Part shown: positions 28,901-37,855 of the stretch, piece after piece
Layout: every line of letters starts with the position of its first letter
How positions within the stretch are numbered: the stretch's first letter is position 1
Notes under the pieces: generated by a model
The model's input: the letters and a program-made list of their open reading frames with translations, nothing else
The model's database searches: none
Told to the model about the DNA's origin: nothing
Made by a program: the position numbers and the translations under genes
Source: Harmothoe impar
Lineage: Eukaryota > Annelida > Polychaeta > Phyllodocida > Polynoidae
Direction of reading: 5' to 3'
DNA length: 64,000 bases
Assembly: GCA_947462335.1 (NCBI GenBank)
Contig: OX381718.1
Coordinates: forward strand, 38,780,976 to 38,844,975

Positions 28901-30476
28901 TGTGCCCGAGAAAATTTATTTCTTTCTTTCCCCATTCACATTTGGATGGTTTTACCGTTAGTCCTGCTCCCTGTAGTGCCTTCAGCACTTTCTCCACATT
29001 TTCTATGTGTGATTGTACGTTGGGGTCGAATATTATGATGTCGTCTAAGTAGGCCAAGCATGTTCGTGGCATTAGTCCTGCTAGTGCCAGTGACATTATT
29101 TTTGTGAATTGCCATGAGCTTTGTCTCATGCCAAATGGTACTCTCTTCCACTGGTACACTCCCAGCGGTGATGCAAACGCTGAATACTTTCTGCTATCTG
29201 GGTGTAAGTCACATTGATGGTATCCGCTTAGTAGATCGATACACGTGAAAATAACTGGTTTTCTATAAGCCATGTATAGGAACAAGCTTCTAGCTGTTGG
29301 TGTTGGGTAGGTGTCGTCCTCTGTCATCATGTTCAGCACCCTATAGTCTGTGCATAGCCTGGGCTTACCGTCCTTTTTCTGTACTACTACCAGAGGGCTG
29401 CGCCACGCGCTGTTACTGGGTTCTATTATACCCAGTTTCAACAGCTGTCTGATCTGCGTGTCTATGATATCCATTTTCTGTGGGGAATATCTGAATTGTC
29501 TGGCTTGACATGGTCCCTTTGACTCGTCCACTCTTATCTTCATTGGTTGCCATGTGCAGTGTCCTATCTCCTCCATACTGAACGCCAATGTGTCTTTGTT
29601 TCTGACTAGCATCTTTTTAAACTGTATCTGTTCTTCCTGATTCATACATGTATCGGGCATTTCTAGCTTCATTATCTTTTCTTCCTTTTCTGTGTTTCTG
29701 CCCTCCTTTTGTTGTCTCTCCCCCCATCTTGTGCTTGCCTGTTCTGTTTGTTGTGTTCTCTCCACCCCGTTGTCCTTATATATAGCCATACACTCCTTTA
29801 TTGACTTATCTATTTCCAGGTGTCCTAATGTATTCTCTAACCTGAGATGGTCTGCTCTCCCTTCTTTCGCATATGCTAGCACGTCCCACCTACCAATGAA
29901 TATTGGATCCGGTGTGGCATTGCACACTTTCGTAAACCATCCTCTATCCGTGTAGTTTAAAGCATGTTCCACTCCTGCTACGGTGAGGTTTGATGGTTCC
30001 AATCTGACCACTTCTCCATATCGCCCACTGTCTCTCCTCCAAGGTGCTACCTGTATTATTTTCTCTTCCCATGGTTTTATCACCATGCTGCCTATGCTTG
30101 AAACAGGGTCCCCTGTGAACAACGTCACTTTCCCTTCTGTCATTTTAATTTCCGCCTGTGTGTCATTCAGTAGGTTTCTTCCTATTATAATGGGGTACAT
30201 CAGTTTGTCTACCACGTAAAATTGGTAGCATACCCCTGAACCCTGCAGGTTACATTTCAGTCTCACTATCTCCTTTAGTTTTCTGTCTGTCTCGTCCCCC
30301 AATTTTACTGATATCTCTTTGACTTCCTTTCTTTCCCAGATCTGGTCTTCATATATCTCCTCCAATGTTTCTTTTGATATAAAGCAGTCTGATGCTCCTG
30401 TATCTACTAAACCATAGTATGTTCTCCATCCTATGTTCATTTCTATAAACATAGGTGACTGTCCCTTCTCTTCCAT
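25914..30476 (-). CDS. pol: Pol polyprotein: protease, reverse transcriptase, RNase H, integrase
   Basis: 1,520 codons. The aspartic protease has DTGAS at 25-29 and IIIGRNLL near 97-104. Reverse transcriptase spans about 340-520 (PLVVVQKKDGKPRLCTDYR, VPFGMRQS, YLDD at 476-479). RNase H has TDAS at 624-627 and TDHQP near 690. The integrase zinc finger uses H923, H931, C961 and C964, with catalytic D993, D1053 and E1089, and a C-terminal GKYRGPYRI (GPY/F). About 270 charged residues follow. Ty3/gypsy domain order; no chromodomain seen. It is in a different frame from gag, with its ATG 32 nt after the gag stop. The frame is open upstream past that stop, so a frameshift is possible. No inactivating change seen. 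Confidence 0.95.
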   Translation of the reverse strand: MEEKGQSPMFIEMNIGWRTYYGLVDTGASDCFISKETLEEIYEDQIWERKEVKEISVKLGDETDRKLKEIVRLKCNLQGSGVCYQFYVVDKLMYPIIIGRNLLNDTQAEIKMTEGKVTLFTGDPVSSIGSMVIKPWEEKIIQVAPWRRDSGRYGEVVRLEPSNLTVAGVEHALNYTDRGWFTKVCNATPDPIFIGRWDVLAYAKEGRADHLRLENTLGHLEIDKSIKECMAIYKDNGVERTQQTEQASTRWGERQQKEGRNTEKEEKIMKLEMPDTCMNQEEQIQFKKMLVRNKDTLAFSMEEIGHCTWQPMKIRVDESKGPCQARQFRYSPQKMDIIDTQIRQLLKLGIIEPSNSAWRSPLVVVQKKDGKPRLCTDYRVLNMMTEDDTYPTPTARSLFLYMAYRKPVIFTCIDLLSGYHQCDLHPDSRKYSAFASPLGVYQWKRVPFGMRQSSWQFTKIMSLALAGLMPRTCLAYLDDIIIFDPNVQSHIENVEKVLKALQGAGLTVKPSKCEWGKKEINFLGHTVNAEGLGTQPRIIKKVQEFGRPNNKETLQSFQGLCNYYNKFVGNYATLAVPLNKLLRKGVPFVWSEECERAFKTIQDKLTSPPLLVHPEIGGHFYILTDASNMACGSAVCHLKDGVMRPVIYYGYTFTKSETNYTITEKEGLAVIKTLKHFENMLGGSRITIITDHQPLIPLLQQVAKAPSKRLIRWSLALTDFNYEIKYEPGKTHYLPDFISRVPLSDQEIGVEEEGEEFEPEVGCELLAIEVGTGSSSGTNTTSSSEEEVPTPRQPKPQRETNRYDRPLKDIIEGRPRKQARLKKDEPENIPVGREEITQKEIRIEQEKDPECRPIMDYLMKGILPESEREAAAVLAKEGFMGIKQGILYKFSDPRKRKTQRSMEVKARTMVPKSMIPRVLYLMHDDILCGGHIGTTALNNKLVESFYWKNMYMDIVEYVRRCERCALRKRAPHFRAKARSWDMPDYPWQVVQTDFIGPIRKSKEGYKYIMTFIDLLTGWPEAFCTKDCTATTAATVFLQQMACRYGRIEVMCSDRGSTYLGKMFREITARLTCKQRFTSSRNPTGNARAERLHKTLEDVIACYVTEDHEYWPDLLGIALWNIRSNISLRTGHSPYTLMFGRDPTPIGYPEEREEPQVGSEAEWFIRTKHCIELYRQMAKEHVNVYETKMRDRLDKGARPVAFKEGEYCWYYDPMCAENNVSKFAGKYRGPYRIQEVKGDNRVQLRSIKTGKMIGHLTNVNKLKRAYLETIVEGEGEIVGIPGNRIKPVDHTTRRDDMLEIEGSGSQEEPTQPNIGRPKPNVIHEENKRTQNEQRNSGDTQDSDSDTQRSEGGSPEEQIRPPDRVVGPDDIGRATQEQNIPGVDRKTWRAAIRIAQSLTDKRDKQEKILGKWSKRQRVSSEEEESDEKQGEQRETKKRGRTKNVDISRQLLQEKEKLEKQRQEKKTAREDRATERRKRRDRIEQLAAKARSEEEISDEVVIPKGKVKRQPRQGREQLSSSSE

Positions 30477-30508
30477 GGGTCTCGCTGATCCGTCCCTGCT
30501 TAACAGGT

Positions 30509-33500
30509 TTAATTCCGGGGTTGGAACGGACCAGCTACTCCGTTTCCCTGATTTGGTCCTTCCCTCCTGCCCTGGGGCATTCTCATTCTCATACTCTCCC
30601 TATATTGGCTCAAGTAGTAACATTGGTCTGTGGTGTGTGTGCTAGTGTCGTGGATGAGACAGTATTTTCCCCTGAATCCCCCTGCCGCGCCAGGTGGTTG
30701 CTCCCCTATCATCCTTACGTACTCTCTTGCTCTCATTGAACCCTTTTCTCTGCTGTCCATCTCCTCTGTTTGTCCTTGTATCCTGTTGTTCATGTATTGA
30801 TTGGCATTCCCTCTGTACCCATTTCCCCCCCCTACTGTTCCCCCGTTGTTCCTTCCGTCCCTGTTATTCCATCCATTTCCTGCTGTATTGTTGTTCGTTG
30901 TCTGTGTCCTTTGGGGTTCCTGTCTGTTGCCGTTGTTATAATCCCCTCTTCTGTCTCCCCCTTTGTTCTCCTGCCATGTTGTCGGTACTTCATTCTTTTC
31001 TGACCATTGGTTCCTGTATTCCATGGCGCACATCTCCATCATTCTGTTCATCTCTCTCTCATTTCTTTCATATCCCCTTAGACTGTTATCTGTTGTTTCA
31101 TATACCTCGGCCATTCCTAGCTTTACCTTTCTTCCCTGTCTCCTTCTTTCTATGGATTCCAGTAGTTCTGCCTTTTGCACCGCTGCATTGAATGTTAACT
31201 GGGTTGTCTTTTCTAGTTCTTCCGCGATACTGTCCTTTACCCCCGATACAAATACCGATATCATAGATGAATCGTCCTTGCCCGGTCCGTCATATTCCTT
31301 CACCTGCAGGGCAAAATCCCTTACTGACTGACCCTTTTCTTGTTTTAAGTGAGTCAGGTCCTGATGTTTCTGCCATGGGGATCTATTGTCATCGAATGTG
31401 TCTTTCAGTATCTTCCTAACTTTATCCAATGAATCTTTTTCTCGTTCCTGTATGGCTTTCATCCAAGTGGCTGCTGCTCCTTTTATGCATAGTTTGACGT
31501 ATTTCAATTCTATGTCTGGCGTCCATCCACACACCCCTGAAATCATTTTTATTTCATCCAGAAATTCTTCATAGTCTTCACCTTGCTTCCCCGTAAAGGT
31601 AGGCAGCTTTAGGCTTGGGTTAGGCATGATGTCGTCTATTCCTCCCACTTCTACAGCCTCCTCCTCTTCTTCTTCTTCCTCCTCTTCTGGGTAGTATACT
31701 GTCTTCCTGTTCTTTCTCTCCTCGTCTTCCTTTGCTATCCTCTCTCTTTCTAATCTCCTTTTCTCTGCTTCCTCTCTTTCTCTTATCCTATTATTGTTCG
31801 CTCTTTCCTCCCCTTCTTTCAATAATCTTCTTTTTAATATTTCCTGTCTCTCTTCCCTTTCCCTGTCTTCTTTATCCCTATCCGCTCTTGTTTTCTCTAT
31901 TCTCTTCCTTGTCTCTTCCCGCTCCCTCTCTCTCTCTTCTGCTGCTCTTTTTTCTCTTTCCTTGTCTTCTTTGTCCTTATCGGCTCTTGCTTTCTCTATT
32001 TTCTTCCTTGTCTCTTCCAGCTTCCTATCTCTCTCTTCTGCTGCTCTTTCTTTGTCCTCCTCCTCGGTTGTCGTTGTTTTCTTACAATATCCTATCCCTA
32101 TTCCTGGTAGTATGTCTTCATAAAGCCCCTGTTTATTTAGTCTCAATTGGCTATCGCTGCTTCTACTTCTTCTACTTCCCTTTCTGTGGTCTCCTTCCTC
32201 TTCCTCTCCACTACTCACGAGTCCTCCCTCACTACTACTTCTGCTTCTAATCGTTTTCTTTCTTTTCAGGCCTTGGTTCCTGTTCTCTTCATTTATCCCT
32301 TTTTCCTTTTCTCCTCTTCCTACTACCTTCTGTCCTTCCTCAGTTGTTGTTTCTTCTTCCTCTGTTCCTTTCTCTCTTGTTGCAGCTCTCTCCCACTTCC
32401 TTTTTGCTTCTTCTCTGTATTCTTCCTGTTGTCTCCGGTTGCTTCCTGTAATCCTCTGCTCCTCGTTTATATGGTTTTTTAATTGTACTATGTCTCTTTT
32501 CCTTTCTACCCTATTCCTTTCGTCTCCTTTTTCCTGGATCCCCTTCGCTTGTTCTTCCTGGCTCAGACCTATATTCTGTCCTTCTCTGTGTGTTGGTGTT
32601 CTTTTCTTTGCTGATTCTTCTATGCTCCCTCTTTCCTGTAGCTGTATTATAGCTATTTTTGGGCTTTGTAGTCTTTGTTGTATCCCTACCTGTGTTATTA
32701 TTGCTTCTCCATCCCGTGCATGCTGTAATACATATTCCTCTGTTCTTTTCTGTGTCAATGATTCTTCTGTCTCACTGTCTTCCTGTTCCTGTATTATATT
32801 GTATTCCTTAAAGAAAGGGCTCGTTATCTCTCTTTGTATTGGTGTTAGACTGATTTGTTCCCCTCCTATTATTGTTGTACCATCTTCCCCTTCATTTGTG
32901 CTATATGTCCTACTAGTTGTTGGAGTTCTGTCTTTCTCGTTTTCTGTCCCTTCCCTCTTTCTCCCTAGTCGTCTTCTTTCTATGAATAACTTCCTAACTA
33001 CTGTCTCTAAATGTCCCCCCTCTCCGAGGTTATGACTTAGAGGTGTGCCACTATCGGTGGCTGTGATCAGTTCTCCCTTTGTCTCCCCATCTACTTCTTC
33101 TCCTTCTCCCTCGCTGTATATACGCTCTGTAACTTTTGCTATCGGAGTCTGTCCGTTTTGGTCTTTTTCTGTTTCTTCTTCTCTCTCCAACTCTTCCCCT
33201 TCCCCTTCTGTGCTCTCCTCTCCTCCTTCCACTCGTTCCTCTTCTGTTCTACTTTCTCCTCCTTCTTCTCCTTCCTCTTCTGGTTCTTCCTGTTCTAGTT
33301 CTCCAGCTTCCGATGCTTCTTCTTCTTTTTCCTTTTCCTCTTCCTTTTCTGATTCTTTGTTCTCCCCTTTTCCCTCGCCCTCCCCTTCTTCTACCGTTCT
33401 GTTCTGTGGTTCGCTGTTCTCTTGGTTTTCTGTTTCTCCCCCCACCTCTAAGTCATTGTCAGCTGCTCCAACCGTGGCCCCGTGGGCCCCTCGCCGCTGC

Positions 33501-34027
33501 CCGTTTTCCACCTGTTCTTGTTCACTGTTTCTTACTGTAGGTGGTCCAGGTGATGTCCTGTCAGTTTCCTTATGTATTGGCCGGCACAGTACCGCCGACA
33601 GTCCTGGGTAGGGTGTTGCTCCCGTTGGTATAGGCCTTACCTCGGGTAGCTCTTCCCTTTCACCTGGCCGGGATGTGTGTGGTTTTTCCTTTTTCTTTCC
33701 TGTCTTAATTGTCACCTCTCTTCTATTCCTATATCCTAGGCTTATCTCTTCTACCGCCCCTGACGATCTTAGCCCCCTCCTTGGTTGATCAGTCCCTTGT
33801 CGGAGGCTTCTTTCATCAATCTCTTCTTCTGTTGATTCTTCCTCCTCTCCCTCTGTGTCTATAAATTGTATATCCTCCTCTCTGTTTGTGTTACTATGTA
33901 CTTGATTCGTTAGCCCTATGTGTACTTTACTGCTGTGTCCTGTGTGCTCTATACCCTGCTCACCCCCTCCGGGCGCCCCCCATGGCAGCGAGCCGCTGGG
34001 CGGTACGGGGAATGGCGTCAGAGACAT
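30509..34027 (-). CDS. gag: Gag polyprotein with very long charged N-terminal extension
   Basis: 1,172 codons. ATG at 34027 lies only ~39 nt after the 5' LTR. Residues 1 to ~800 are Glu/Lys/Arg/Ser-rich with long charged runs likely to form coiled coils. From ~803 a retrotransposon gag (capsid) domain follows: LPTFTGKQGEDYEEFL, then CIKGAAATWMKAI, then HLKQEKGQSVRDFA. An Asn/Gly-rich linker leads to a zinc-knuckle-like C-x2-H-x4-H-x4-C at 1123-1136, with His in place of the usual second Cys. It packages RNA and builds the particle. Typical gypsy Gag is 300-500 aa, so the extension is exceptional. Confidence 0.85.
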   Translation of the reverse strand: MSLTPFPVPPSGSLPWGAPGGGEQGIEHTGHSSKVHIGLTNQVHSNTNREEDIQFIDTEGEEEESTEEEIDERSLRQGTDQPRRGLRSSGAVEEISLGYRNRREVTIKTGKKKEKPHTSRPGEREELPEVRPIPTGATPYPGLSAVLCRPIHKETDRTSPGPPTVRNSEQEQVENGQRRGAHGATVGAADNDLEVGGETENQENSEPQNRTVEEGEGEGKGENKESEKEEEKEKEEEASEAGELEQEEPEEEGEEGGESRTEEERVEGGEESTEGEGEELEREEETEKDQNGQTPIAKVTERIYSEGEGEEVDGETKGELITATDSGTPLSHNLGEGGHLETVVRKLFIERRRLGRKREGTENEKDRTPTTSRTYSTNEGEDGTTIIGGEQISLTPIQREITSPFFKEYNIIQEQEDSETEESLTQKRTEEYVLQHARDGEAIITQVGIQQRLQSPKIAIIQLQERGSIEESAKKRTPTHREGQNIGLSQEEQAKGIQEKGDERNRVERKRDIVQLKNHINEEQRITGSNRRQQEEYREEAKRKWERAATREKGTEEEETTTEEGQKVVGRGEKEKGINEENRNQGLKRKKTIRSRSSSEGGLVSSGEEEEGDHRKGSRRSRSSDSQLRLNKQGLYEDILPGIGIGYCKKTTTTEEEDKERAAEERDRKLEETRKKIEKARADKDKEDKEREKRAAEEREREREETRKRIEKTRADRDKEDREREERQEILKRRLLKEGEERANNNRIREREEAEKRRLERERIAKEDEERKNRKTVYYPEEEEEEEEEEAVEVGGIDDIMPNPSLKLPTFTGKQGEDYEEFLDEIKMISGVCGWTPDIELKYVKLCIKGAAATWMKAIQEREKDSLDKVRKILKDTFDDNRSPWQKHQDLTHLKQEKGQSVRDFALQVKEYDGPGKDDSSMISVFVSGVKDSIAEELEKTTQLTFNAAVQKAELLESIERRRQGRKVKLGMAEVYETTDNSLRGYERNEREMNRMMEMCAMEYRNQWSEKNEVPTTWQENKGGDRRGDYNNGNRQEPQRTQTTNNNTAGNGWNNRDGRNNGGTVGGGNGYRGNANQYMNNRIQGQTEEMDSREKGSMRAREYVRMIGEQPPGAAGGFRGKYCLIHDTSTHTTDQCYYLSQYRESMRMRMPQGRREGPNQGNGVAGPFQPRN

Positions 34028-34045
34028 GAAAGTCCATCTCAGCCA

Positions 34046-34063
34046 AACCAGAGTAAACCACCA
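34046..34063 (-). promoter_or_regulatory. Candidate primer-binding site
   Basis: Two bases after the 5' LTR the sense strand reads TGGTGGTTTACTCTGGTT. PBSs begin with TGG, complementary to tRNA CCA-3', usually within a few bases of the LTR, so position and start fit. I cannot name a tRNA whose 3' end is AACCAGAGTAAACCACCA. Confidence 0.4.
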
Positions 34064-34065
34064 TC

Positions 34066-35978
34066 TGGGCTATAGTTAATGTCCTATATAAACATAGCGT
34101 TTTAGTATACTTAAATGGGGTCCAACATTCGCCTTCTACGCTCTTACTCTATGGGGTAAACTAGTCAGAGGTAGGCTTCCGCCCAAGGATAACGCAAGGG
34201 TAGTGAGATCCAGCTTTATTTGATGTTATAGATGTTATAGTATATATAGAGCACTTTCACAGGTTTATATTATAATCACAGCCTTCCCTTCATATATATA
34301 GAGATATGTACATCATTTCTAGCATTTAGCTCCAGGGCTTGCATTGATAATTATACGCGACGGCCTTAGTCAAGGCAAAGTATACATATAAATATCCAGC
34401 AGGAATCCTTTATGGAATCCAGAATGTATAAGTCTCCACGCAGTCAACCAATAAATGCTTTCAACCTGCTTTCAATTAGGTCATTATATGTCCATATCAT
34501 AATCATCAACATGTCTCGAAGACGACCTCATACGCTTCTCTATGATACCGATGGATCTGATATCGGTTTACGAGAACACAGGTGCAATCTAAGGGTTACT
34601 CTCCGGTCACCACTATGGATCCGGGGTATACACATACTATCAGTTTCCAATTCATCAGGTCGGCCAGCCTATACAACTGACTCTCCAGCTCCATGCTTAT
34701 AAAACCGGTATACTGTATCACTAACTCCATAGTTCTCTCCAGGATATAGGACCCCAGGTTAGCATGTGAATAGAACACTCAATATACCATTCCGGTGGCA
34801 ATGTCGTTATACCATATCTCCAATTGAAACATTATACATAAATGCACAGATTCCAATGATCCATATTTCCCAACGTCTAGATCACAAGACCGTTGTTTAG
34901 TCAATGTTAAATCGATGTTAATCCTTTAGAACCACACACATACTCCTCAGGAGTTACACAGTGCCATCTGGTGCTCTCGATCGTACTCCCCAAACGCTCA
35001 CTGATAACTGACTGCGCTTTCCTTTTCCCCCAGGCTTATACTTGTTTTCTTTTACTTTATTTCAGCTTCCCTTCATGGCAGCAACCAGCACGTATTGATT
35101 GCTCGTCAGCGTCATCTCTCATCTCTATTGATTGGCCATTAGTCGGCCCTACTCCAGACCATCCTGCATAAATTAGGCAGGGGATGGTCGCGGCCATGTT
35201 GTGCTCGGGGCCGGCCTTCAGCCTGTGTCGTCGCCTACCCCCTATGCTGCTCTCGAGGCCCTAGTGATCGCCTCCTTCACCAGCTACCCCACCTGCTGCT
35301 CTTGAGGCCCTGGTTAACCGCCTCCTTCGCTACCTACCCCACCTGCTGTTCTCGAAGACCCCTGCCACGGACGTCCTGGCCATATGGATTTTAACCCCGA
35401 CGCATAGCCCCATTTGCCTGTACTACTTGCTCCCATCGCTGAGGCCGCGTTCCCCATTCGCCGTTCGTCTCCCCGATCTTAGCTTATCTCCTGACCTGGA
35501 TTTTATACCGTTGTTATCTTTCCCACCAGCTGTGTCAGCCCGGATCCTAGTTTATTTGTTGCTTTCCTGCTCGGGCTCTAGACCCTGGCCACAGAGCTGA
35601 ATATATTTAGTCCATATAACCTTTGACTCTTATTGCGGCCAAGTCTACCATTACAGGACCTTATAACATTATTTATACATGTTCCTTATATTCGTTATTT
35701 ACTGCGTGGCCCGCGTACTGGGCTTGTCTGGTTTACATGTGACTTAATGTATGCGACGGCTTTCTTTTCTCTTATTATATTAATCTTACTGTACTTGTAT
35801 CTTAAAGTGTACTGTTTCCCCCCACTTATTCAATGTATATCTACTATACCCATACATATTCATACATATATATGTACAGTTTCGCCCGTTCCCTTATGTT
35901 ATATTATACATTATTTATCAATCAATAAATATATCCTCCAACCTTTTTTGCTCTTCTTTAGTTTTCCACTATAACCCA
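34066..35978 (-). repeat. 5' LTR (promoter of the element)
   Basis: Right copy, upstream of gag on the sense strand, same length and ends as the left copy. It must hold the element's promoter and RNA start. Several TATA-like and AATAAA-like sites exist, but the U3/R/U5 borders cannot be placed from sequence alone. Its outer edge lies ~440 bp from the GT31 ATG on the opposite strand. Confidence 0.95.
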
Positions 35979-35982
35979 CAGG

Positions 35983-36060
35983 AGACCTCGGCAACCCCAG
36001 TAAGTATAGACCTATCGCCCTCGTACCACTCCCTAGTAAATACTATAGCACTGAATTGAC
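35983..36060 (+). pseudogene. Continuation of the LINE reverse transcriptase
   Basis: Immediately after the CAGG duplication the + frame reads GDLGNPSKYRPIALVPL, the classic LINE RT block, continuing PLPKSG from the left of the LTR element. Homology fades after about 36055 (STEL). Confidence 0.85.
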
Positions 36061-36415
36061 AATTTTCAGATCCTCGTTGAGGCTGATAGGATTCAGCAAA
36101 GTTTGAAGGGGTGCGGCTAAAACATAAGTCAGGCTTATAGTTATACGCGAGGTTTTACGGTGCCATTATTCAAATGAAGCTTGTTAAAGTGATCAATAAT
36201 TTACATGTTTGAGTTCAGAGGTCATTACCAGTGTCAATATAACTCGCCCATCAGAGCTAACTTAACTGTTGTTCTTATTAGCTCTATGTAGGACATCAGA
36301 CCTCATTTGACTCTTTTACCATTGTTTACATATACATATTTTTTCTATTCTATTTTTTTCCCAGAAATCCGAGCAAAATTCAACAAATAGAGATCAGAAG
36401 ACACGTTTGGTAGAA

Positions 36416-37855
36416 ATGTGGCCCACATTTAAAATCTTCATAGCTCTAGTAGTATCTGTTATCACCATTCTTATATTCCTGGACAATAATGAATTCATAG
36501 TTGGACAAAGGAAATACATTGCTGATCTACAGAAGTCACTTCTGCTGAGAGTCTATCACATCCCTAACATGGGACCACATCTGATAACTAAACCAGCAGG
36601 AAAGGAGGATACCGGTATGCAAAATGTTACTCATGAAAAGAACCTAAGAATAAATGGGAGTCATACATTGGCCGAGAACATTCCAGTAAACACTGAAAAG
36701 GTTAAGCCTGCGTCTAATGATGAAAGTTGGGAGAACCAAACTAGCCCAACGGTAAAGGCTGGTGTTATTGCAGCTACAGGCAACAAAATAGAAGCGAGTG
36801 TTGAACTAAAAAGACTGGTAACTAAAAAGGCTGATGACACACAGATGATAAATGACACAAAGGAGCACAAAAATCTCTTAAAGGGTAATGACATCCAAAT
36901 AACAACACCTAACCCAAGTTTGAAAATCCCAATGCCTGTTAATCCACATGATTTTGCATATCTTATCAACAATAAATCCTTATGTCCAGCGACAGAACCA
37001 CTTCACCACCTCATCTACTTCCACTCCTCTCCTGCATCAGCCCCTTTGAGGATGGCCTTGAGGAATGGTTGGGCACAAAATGGCCTCTTCTCCAAGTACC
37101 CCTCGAGGGTGGTTTTCTTCATGGGGAGACCTAAGTATGAGAAACCAATGCAGGATATCCGGATGGAGGCTGAGTTATACGGGGACATTGTGATGGATGA
37201 TTACCATGACAGTTACAAAAATCTGACATACAAGGCAATTGGGGCACTGAAGTGGATATCGACTTTCTGTAACAAAGCAAAGTTTGTCATCAAGGCTGAC
37301 CAGGATGTGTATGTGAACAGGTTCCGAACGATACAGCTTCTGACAGGACCACATGTGAACAAGGCTAGATTCTTTATATGTAATCATTATACAGAGAATA
37401 CAATGCCTATACTCAGAGATCCTAAGAAGTGTTACAAATGGTGTGTTCCAAAGCACATTCTTCCACATCGCACTGCCTACCCTCAATACTGCGGAGGGGC
37501 ATTCTATGTTTTCACTACTGATATCATCAAGGAGCTATATCATGCATCATTGAGCACACCTTATTTCTATATTGATGATGTTTATTTGACAGGGATGTTG
37601 GCCAAGAAGGTGGGAAGGATAAATTATATTGATATTGGCTCAGGAAATCTTGTTCTTTCTTCAGCATCTAGAGTTAAACATGCAATGCATAGTAAGCATG
37701 CCACCGACCATATAATGGGTATACATGATCCCTATCATAGGGATCCAGGATATTATTGGAGCGACCATCTCAGGAGGCTAAGCCCTAACCAGGTAGCAAT
37801 GTTAGGCAAAGAGAAGTATCAGTATTTATTGCAGCATACTCCTAGCACGCCATAA
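36416..37855 (+). CDS. Beta-1,3-galactosyltransferase-like glycosyltransferase (GT31)
   Basis: 479 residues from ATG 36416 (GAAATG context). A TTG three codons earlier is not taken as the start. Type II membrane topology: a short cytoplasmic end, a membrane anchor at about residues 5-22, and a ~170-residue stem with several N-x-S/T sites. The GT31 catalytic domain then has RMALRNGW, VVFFMG, a YGDIVMDDYHDSYKNLTYK block, KADQDVYVN carrying the DxD metal/UDP-sugar site as DQD (295-297), YPQYCGG and IDDVYLTG. It should act in the Golgi, adding galactose or GlcNAc in beta-1,3 linkage. A splice acceptor (TATTTTTTTCCCAG, ending 36364) suggests upstream non-coding exon(s); a single coding exon is usual for the family. 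It converges on the astacin gene. Confidence 0.9.
   Translation: MWPTFKIFIALVVSVITILIFLDNNEFIVGQRKYIADLQKSLLLRVYHIPNMGPHLITKPAGKEDTGMQNVTHEKNLRINGSHTLAENIPVNTEKVKPASNDESWENQTSPTVKAGVIAATGNKIEASVELKRLVTKKADDTQMINDTKEHKNLLKGNDIQITTPNPSLKIPMPVNPHDFAYLINNKSLCPATEPLHHLIYFHSSPASAPLRMALRNGWAQNGLFSKYPSRVVFFMGRPKYEKPMQDIRMEAELYGDIVMDDYHDSYKNLTYKAIGALKWISTFCNKAKFVIKADQDVYVNRFRTIQLLTGPHVNKARFFICNHYTENTMPILRDPKKCYKWCVPKHILPHRTAYPQYCGGAFYVFTTDIIKELYHASLSTPYFYIDDVYLTGMLAKKVGRINYIDIGSGNLVLSSASRVKHAMHSKHATDHIMGIHDPYHRDPGYYWSDHLRRLSPNQVAMLGKEKYQYLLQHTPSTP

Larger units (their letters stand above)
14473..35982 (-). mobile_element. 21.5 kb LTR retrotransposon / endogenous retrovirus-like element, ambisense
   Basis: LTRs at 14477-16389 and 34066-35978 (1,913 bp each) start TGGGCTATAG and end CTATAACCCA on +, giving imperfect inverted termini with TG...CA ends. 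The 4 bp direct repeat CAGG flanks it at 14473-14476 and 35979-35982. On - the order is LTR, gag, pol, accessory ORFs, env, 3' UTR array, LTR. Pol order (PR-RT-RH-IN) places it in the Ty3/gypsy (Metaviridae-like) group, and an F-type env adds a retrovirus-like gene. Every major ORF is open, and four small ORFs in each LTR translate identically, so the insertion is recent. The length is 2-3 times that of ordinary gypsy elements. Confidence 0.95.

Noticed and set aside
31732..33611. Ser/Leu/Phe-rich + ORFs opposite gag
   Set aside because: Compositional shadows of the charged gag repeats; unlike the 20.7-22.6 kb ORF they lie opposite a strong sense gene.
14477..35978. DIRS, BEL/Pao or Copia classification
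   Set aside because: Integrase follows RNase H, true LTRs and a 4 bp duplication are present, and RT/IN motifs fit Ty3/gypsy.
36407..36415. Upstream TTG as GT31 start
   Set aside because: An ATG three codons later is followed directly by the membrane anchor; animal genes rarely start at TTG.
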